From contig JAGONC010000002.1 of assembly GCA_017993235.1 (NCBI GenBank), positions 1-44,682 on the forward strand: 44,682 nucleotides of DNA, written 5' to 3'. Both the position numbers and the translations under genes were made by a program. Under the pieces are notes generated by a model, which made no database searches, had not been told where the DNA came from, and saw only the letters and a list, made by a program, of their open reading frames with translations. Source of the DNA: Lentimicrobiaceae bacterium (GTDB lineage Bacteria > Bacteroidota > Bacteroidia > Bacteroidales > JAGONC01). This document shows, in pieces, positions 42,867 through 44,682 of the stretch (within the stretch, counting starts at the first letter, position 1; each line of letters opens with the position of its first letter).

Positions 42867-43250
42867 TTAGATTTTATATCGTTTCAGTTTGACAATGTCA
42901 CGGCGTTGTCTTTTTGTCGGACGTCCAAGTCCCCGCTCCCTCACTTCAAAATGGGTTTCCCGGATCATCTTCTGGCGGGCATATTCCTCTTCGGGTGTCA
43001 GGTCAATGGCATAATCCGGGACGAGTTTTGCCGAAACGCGATTGGTCAGCAGGGCCTTTACCTGAACGGTGCGGACGATGAAGCCCAGATTGACGGTGAT
43101 CACATCCATTTCATGTACCTCACGGGAAGGTTTCACGGCCTGGTCATCCATCCTTACTTTTCCTGCCCTGCAAGCCTGGGATGCCTGATTCCGGGTTTTA
43201 AACAAGCGAACGGCCCAAAGCCATTTGTCGATCCGGATGTGTTCTTCCAT
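42867..43250 (-). CDS. S4-domain RNA-binding protein (Hsp15/HslR-like)
   Basis: A 127-residue protein starting MEEHIRIDKWLWAVRLFKTR, the S4 RNA-binding domain signature of the Hsp15 family, continuing QASQACRAGKVRMDDQAVKPSREV. The C-terminus is very basic (GLGRPTKRQRRDIVKLKRYK). Hsp15 binds stalled 50S subunits carrying nascent chains in E. coli; a ribosome-rescue role is likely but unproven here. The frame is open from 43319, but ATG 43250 gives the family N-terminus and lies 19 bases downstream of a TACCTTTG element, so I use it. Confidence 0.88.
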   Translation of the reverse strand: MEEHIRIDKWLWAVRLFKTRNQASQACRAGKVRMDDQAVKPSREVHEMDVITVNLGFIVRTVQVKALLTNRVSAKLVPDYAIDLTPEEEYARQKMIRETHFEVRERGLGRPTKRQRRDIVKLKRYKI

Positions 43251-43268
43251 GTTTCGTCCTGAAGGAGA

Positions 43269-43276
43269 CAAAGGTA
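43269..43276 (-). promoter_or_regulatory. Bacteroidota -7 promoter element for the S4 gene (TACCTTTG)
   Basis: The minus strand reads TACCTTTG between der and the S4 gene, implying a leader of about 14 bases before ATG 43250. Confidence 0.45.
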
Positions 43277-43326
43277 GCCATTTCCCCGTGATTTCTTTTG
43301 ATCGTAAAGAATTCATCATGAGGACG

Positions 43327-44631
43327 TTATTTGTTCCTGAAGTAGATCTTCATCGGTGTGCCCGAGAATTCGAAGCGCTGCCTGAGGTGGTTTTCAACAA
43401 ACCGTTTATAAGGATCTTTTACGTACTGAGGCAGATTGCAGAAAAACACAAAGGAGGGGTATTGCGTCTTAAGCTGGGTTATGTACTTGATACTGATCTG
43501 CTTACCCTTGTACATGGGGGGTGGGGTCGCCTTCAAAACCGGGAGCAGAGTTTCATTGAGCACCGAGGTCGGTACTTTCCGGGTCCGGTTCAGGTAGACC
43601 TGCATACAAGTCTCCAACGCTTTATGGATCCTCAGTTTGGATGTAGCGGAGACGAACAGGATCGGAACATCCGAGAACGGGCTGATCTTTTTACGGATAT
43701 CCGATTCAAAATAACGATGGGTATTGGTGTCTTTTTCAATCAGATCCCATTTATTGACAAGGACCACGATCCCTTTCATATTATTTTCGACAAGATGAAA
43801 AATGTTCAGATCCTGGCCTTCAAAGCCCTGAACAGCATCGATCATCAGCATGCAGACGTCGCTGTTTTCAATCGATCTTATGGCGCGCATGACGGAATAG
43901 AACTCAATGTTTTCGGTCACCTTCCCTTTTTTCCTGATCCCTGCCGTATCCACCAGCAGGAAATCAAAACCGAAGCTTTTATAGCGTGTAAAGATGGAGT
44001 CCCGTGTGGTACCTGCAACGGGGGTGACAATGTGCCGGTCTTCACCCAGCAATGCATTGACCAGCGATGATTTGCCAACATTCGGACGGCCAATCACAGC
44101 GATTTTGGGCAGGTCAGCGGTTTCTTCCTGTTGTTTCCCGCTGAGCTCTTTTACCACATCATCCAGCAGGTCACCCGTCCCGGCTCCATTCATGGAACTG
44201 ACCGGATACACTTTGCCCAGTCCCAGTTTATAGAATTCGCCTGCACTGTTGAACAATTCGATATTATCCACCTTATTGGCCAGCAGGAAGACTTTTTTAT
44301 CGGAGCGGCGCAACAGTTCTGCCACATCCTCATCCATGGGCGTCGAACCTTCGATCGTATCCACCAGAAAAAGAATAATATCCGCCTCTTCAATGGCCAG
44401 CACAACCTGCTTCTGGATCTCTTTTTCAAATACATCTTCCGAGTTCATGACATAGCCACCGGTGTCGATCACCGAAAATTCAACTCCGTTCCAGTCTGAA
44501 TGACCATAATGCCGGTCACGGGTCACCCCGCTGGTGGAATCCACGATGGCCTGCCGTGTACCGGTAAGCCTGTTGAACAGCGTTGATTTTCCGACATTGG
44601 GCCGGCCGACAATCGCAATAAGGTTACTCAT
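43327..44631 (-). CDS. der: Ribosome biogenesis GTPase Der (EngA)
   Basis: An essential GTPase with two tandem G domains and a C-terminal KH-like domain, needed for 50S subunit maturation. The first domain has [14 protein letters not shown] at residues 8-21, TSGVTRD, DTGG and NKVD; the second has [15 protein letters not shown] near 181-195, [18 protein letters not shown] and NKWDLIEKD. The KH-like domain ends with the conserved [17 protein letters not shown]. The 434-residue length is standard. It follows the end of a probable era gene by 24 bases, a common pairing in this phylum. Confidence 0.96.
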   Translation of the reverse strand: MSNLIAIVGRPNVGKSTLFNRLTGTRQAIVDSTSGVTRDRHYGHSDWNGVEFSVIDTGGYVMNSEDVFEKEIQKQVVLAIEEADIILFLVDTIEGSTPMDEDVAELLRRSDKKVFLLANKVDNIELFNSAGEFYKLGLGKVYPVSSMNGAGTGDLLDDVVKELSGKQQEETADLPKIAVIGRPNVGKSSLVNALLGEDRHIVTPVAGTTRDSIFTRYKSFGFDFLLVDTAGIRKKGKVTENIEFYSVMRAIRSIENSDVCMLMIDAVQGFEGQDLNIFHLVENNMKGIVVLVNKWDLIEKDTNTHRYFESDIRKKISPFSDVPILFVSATSKLRIHKALETCMQVYLNRTRKVPTSVLNETLLPVLKATPPPMYKGKQISIKYITQLKTQYPSFVFFCNLPQYVKDPYKRFVENHLRQRFEFSGTPMKIYFRNK

Positions 44632-44655
44632 AGCATCCTGAATTGAGAGAAAAAA

Positions 44656-44682
44656 CTAGACCTCGTACCCGAATCGTTTTAG
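44656..44682 (-). CDS. era: C-terminal end of a probable Era GTPase (partial)
   Basis: The last 27 bases, read on the minus strand, encode LKRFGYEV and a TAG stop, just ahead of der. The LKRFGY ending is how Bacteroidota Era proteins finish (recalled from family knowledge), and era commonly precedes der. Only eight residues are visible, so this is tentative. Confidence 0.45.
   Translation of the reverse strand, partial: LKRFGYEV

Noticed and set aside
43225..44070. Plus-strand open frame (281 residues) over der
   Set aside because: Antisense shadow of der, which has both G-domain signatures intact in the other strand.
1..44682. CRISPR array, tRNA/rRNA genes, insertion sequences, prophage or defence island
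   Set aside because: No spaced direct repeats, cloverleaf-like sequences, transposase or integrase motifs were seen, and coding genes fill nearly all of the window.

Overview
The window is a dense, chromosomal, housekeeping stretch from a member of the Bacteroidota, probably an environmental Bacteroidales/Marinilabiliales-type lineage (taxon is inference). The grounds are: the phylum-specific promoter -7 element TAnnTTTG upstream of most transcription units; weak or absent Shine-Dalgarno sequences; the phylum-typical neighbourhood of nadK, a DUF6089/PorG-like barrel, uppS, bamA and two ompH genes; DUF4296 and DUF5668/LiaF-like proteins; and a SucA/SucB 2-oxoglutarate dehydrogenase lying beside a KorAB ferredoxin oxidoreductase. 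I found 43 complete protein genes, counting two overlapping YeeE halves that are probably one broken gene, plus fragments of one gene at each edge. There is no tRNA, rRNA, CRISPR array, IS element, prophage or integrase. No gene-free stretch exceeds 300 bases; the largest gaps (11804-12053 and 37942-38204) hold promoters.

Layout. 1-2709 (+): lpxK, purine nucleoside phosphorylase and an LpxH-type hydrolase. 2712-3728 (-): gapA. 3878-5269 (+): M20 dipeptidase. 5283-8850 (-): dsbD and tilS. 8916-11803 (-): korB and korA. 12054-12221 (+): a 55-residue 2[4Fe-4S] ferredoxin. 12397-18604 (+): a tight operon sucA-sucB-nadB-gamma carbonic anhydrase, closed by a strong terminator. 18655-25543 (-): the envelope block ompH, ompH, bamA, uppS, PorG-like barrel, nadK and an AcuB-like CBS protein. 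25673-27249 (+): pdxJ and a YbfF-like esterase, separated by a 10-bp tandem repeat. 27236-33911 (-): LiaF-like protein, DUF5668 protein, tatC, rhodanese, YeeE halves, THEP1-MobA fusion, queA and a hypothetical protein. 34045-36250 (+): pssA and a serine beta-lactamase-like protein. 36239-37941 (-): lptB and kdsD. 38205-41413 (+): recQ, an OmpH-like protein and a DUF4296 lipoprotein. 41444-44682 (-): a small lipoprotein, deoC, an S4 protein, der and the last codons of a probable era.

How the genes work together. The main themes are lipid A/LPS (lpxK, lpxH, kdsD, lptB), outer-membrane assembly (bamA, Skp/OmpH proteins), phospholipid and undecaprenyl synthesis (pssA, uppS), and central carbon and NAD(P) metabolism (gapA, sucAB, korAB, nadB, nadK). 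Having both an NAD-linked and a ferredoxin-linked 2-oxoglutarate oxidation route side by side suggests a facultative or microaerobic lifestyle.

The most unusual part is 29423-31955. There a membrane-anchored rhodanese whose only cysteine is its penultimate residue, a YeeE/YedE sulfur-transport gene split across two frames, and a THEP1 NTPase fused to MobA lie together next to tatC. This could be a sulfur/molybdenum-cofactor/Tat module. I see no clearly novel defence or mobile system in the window.
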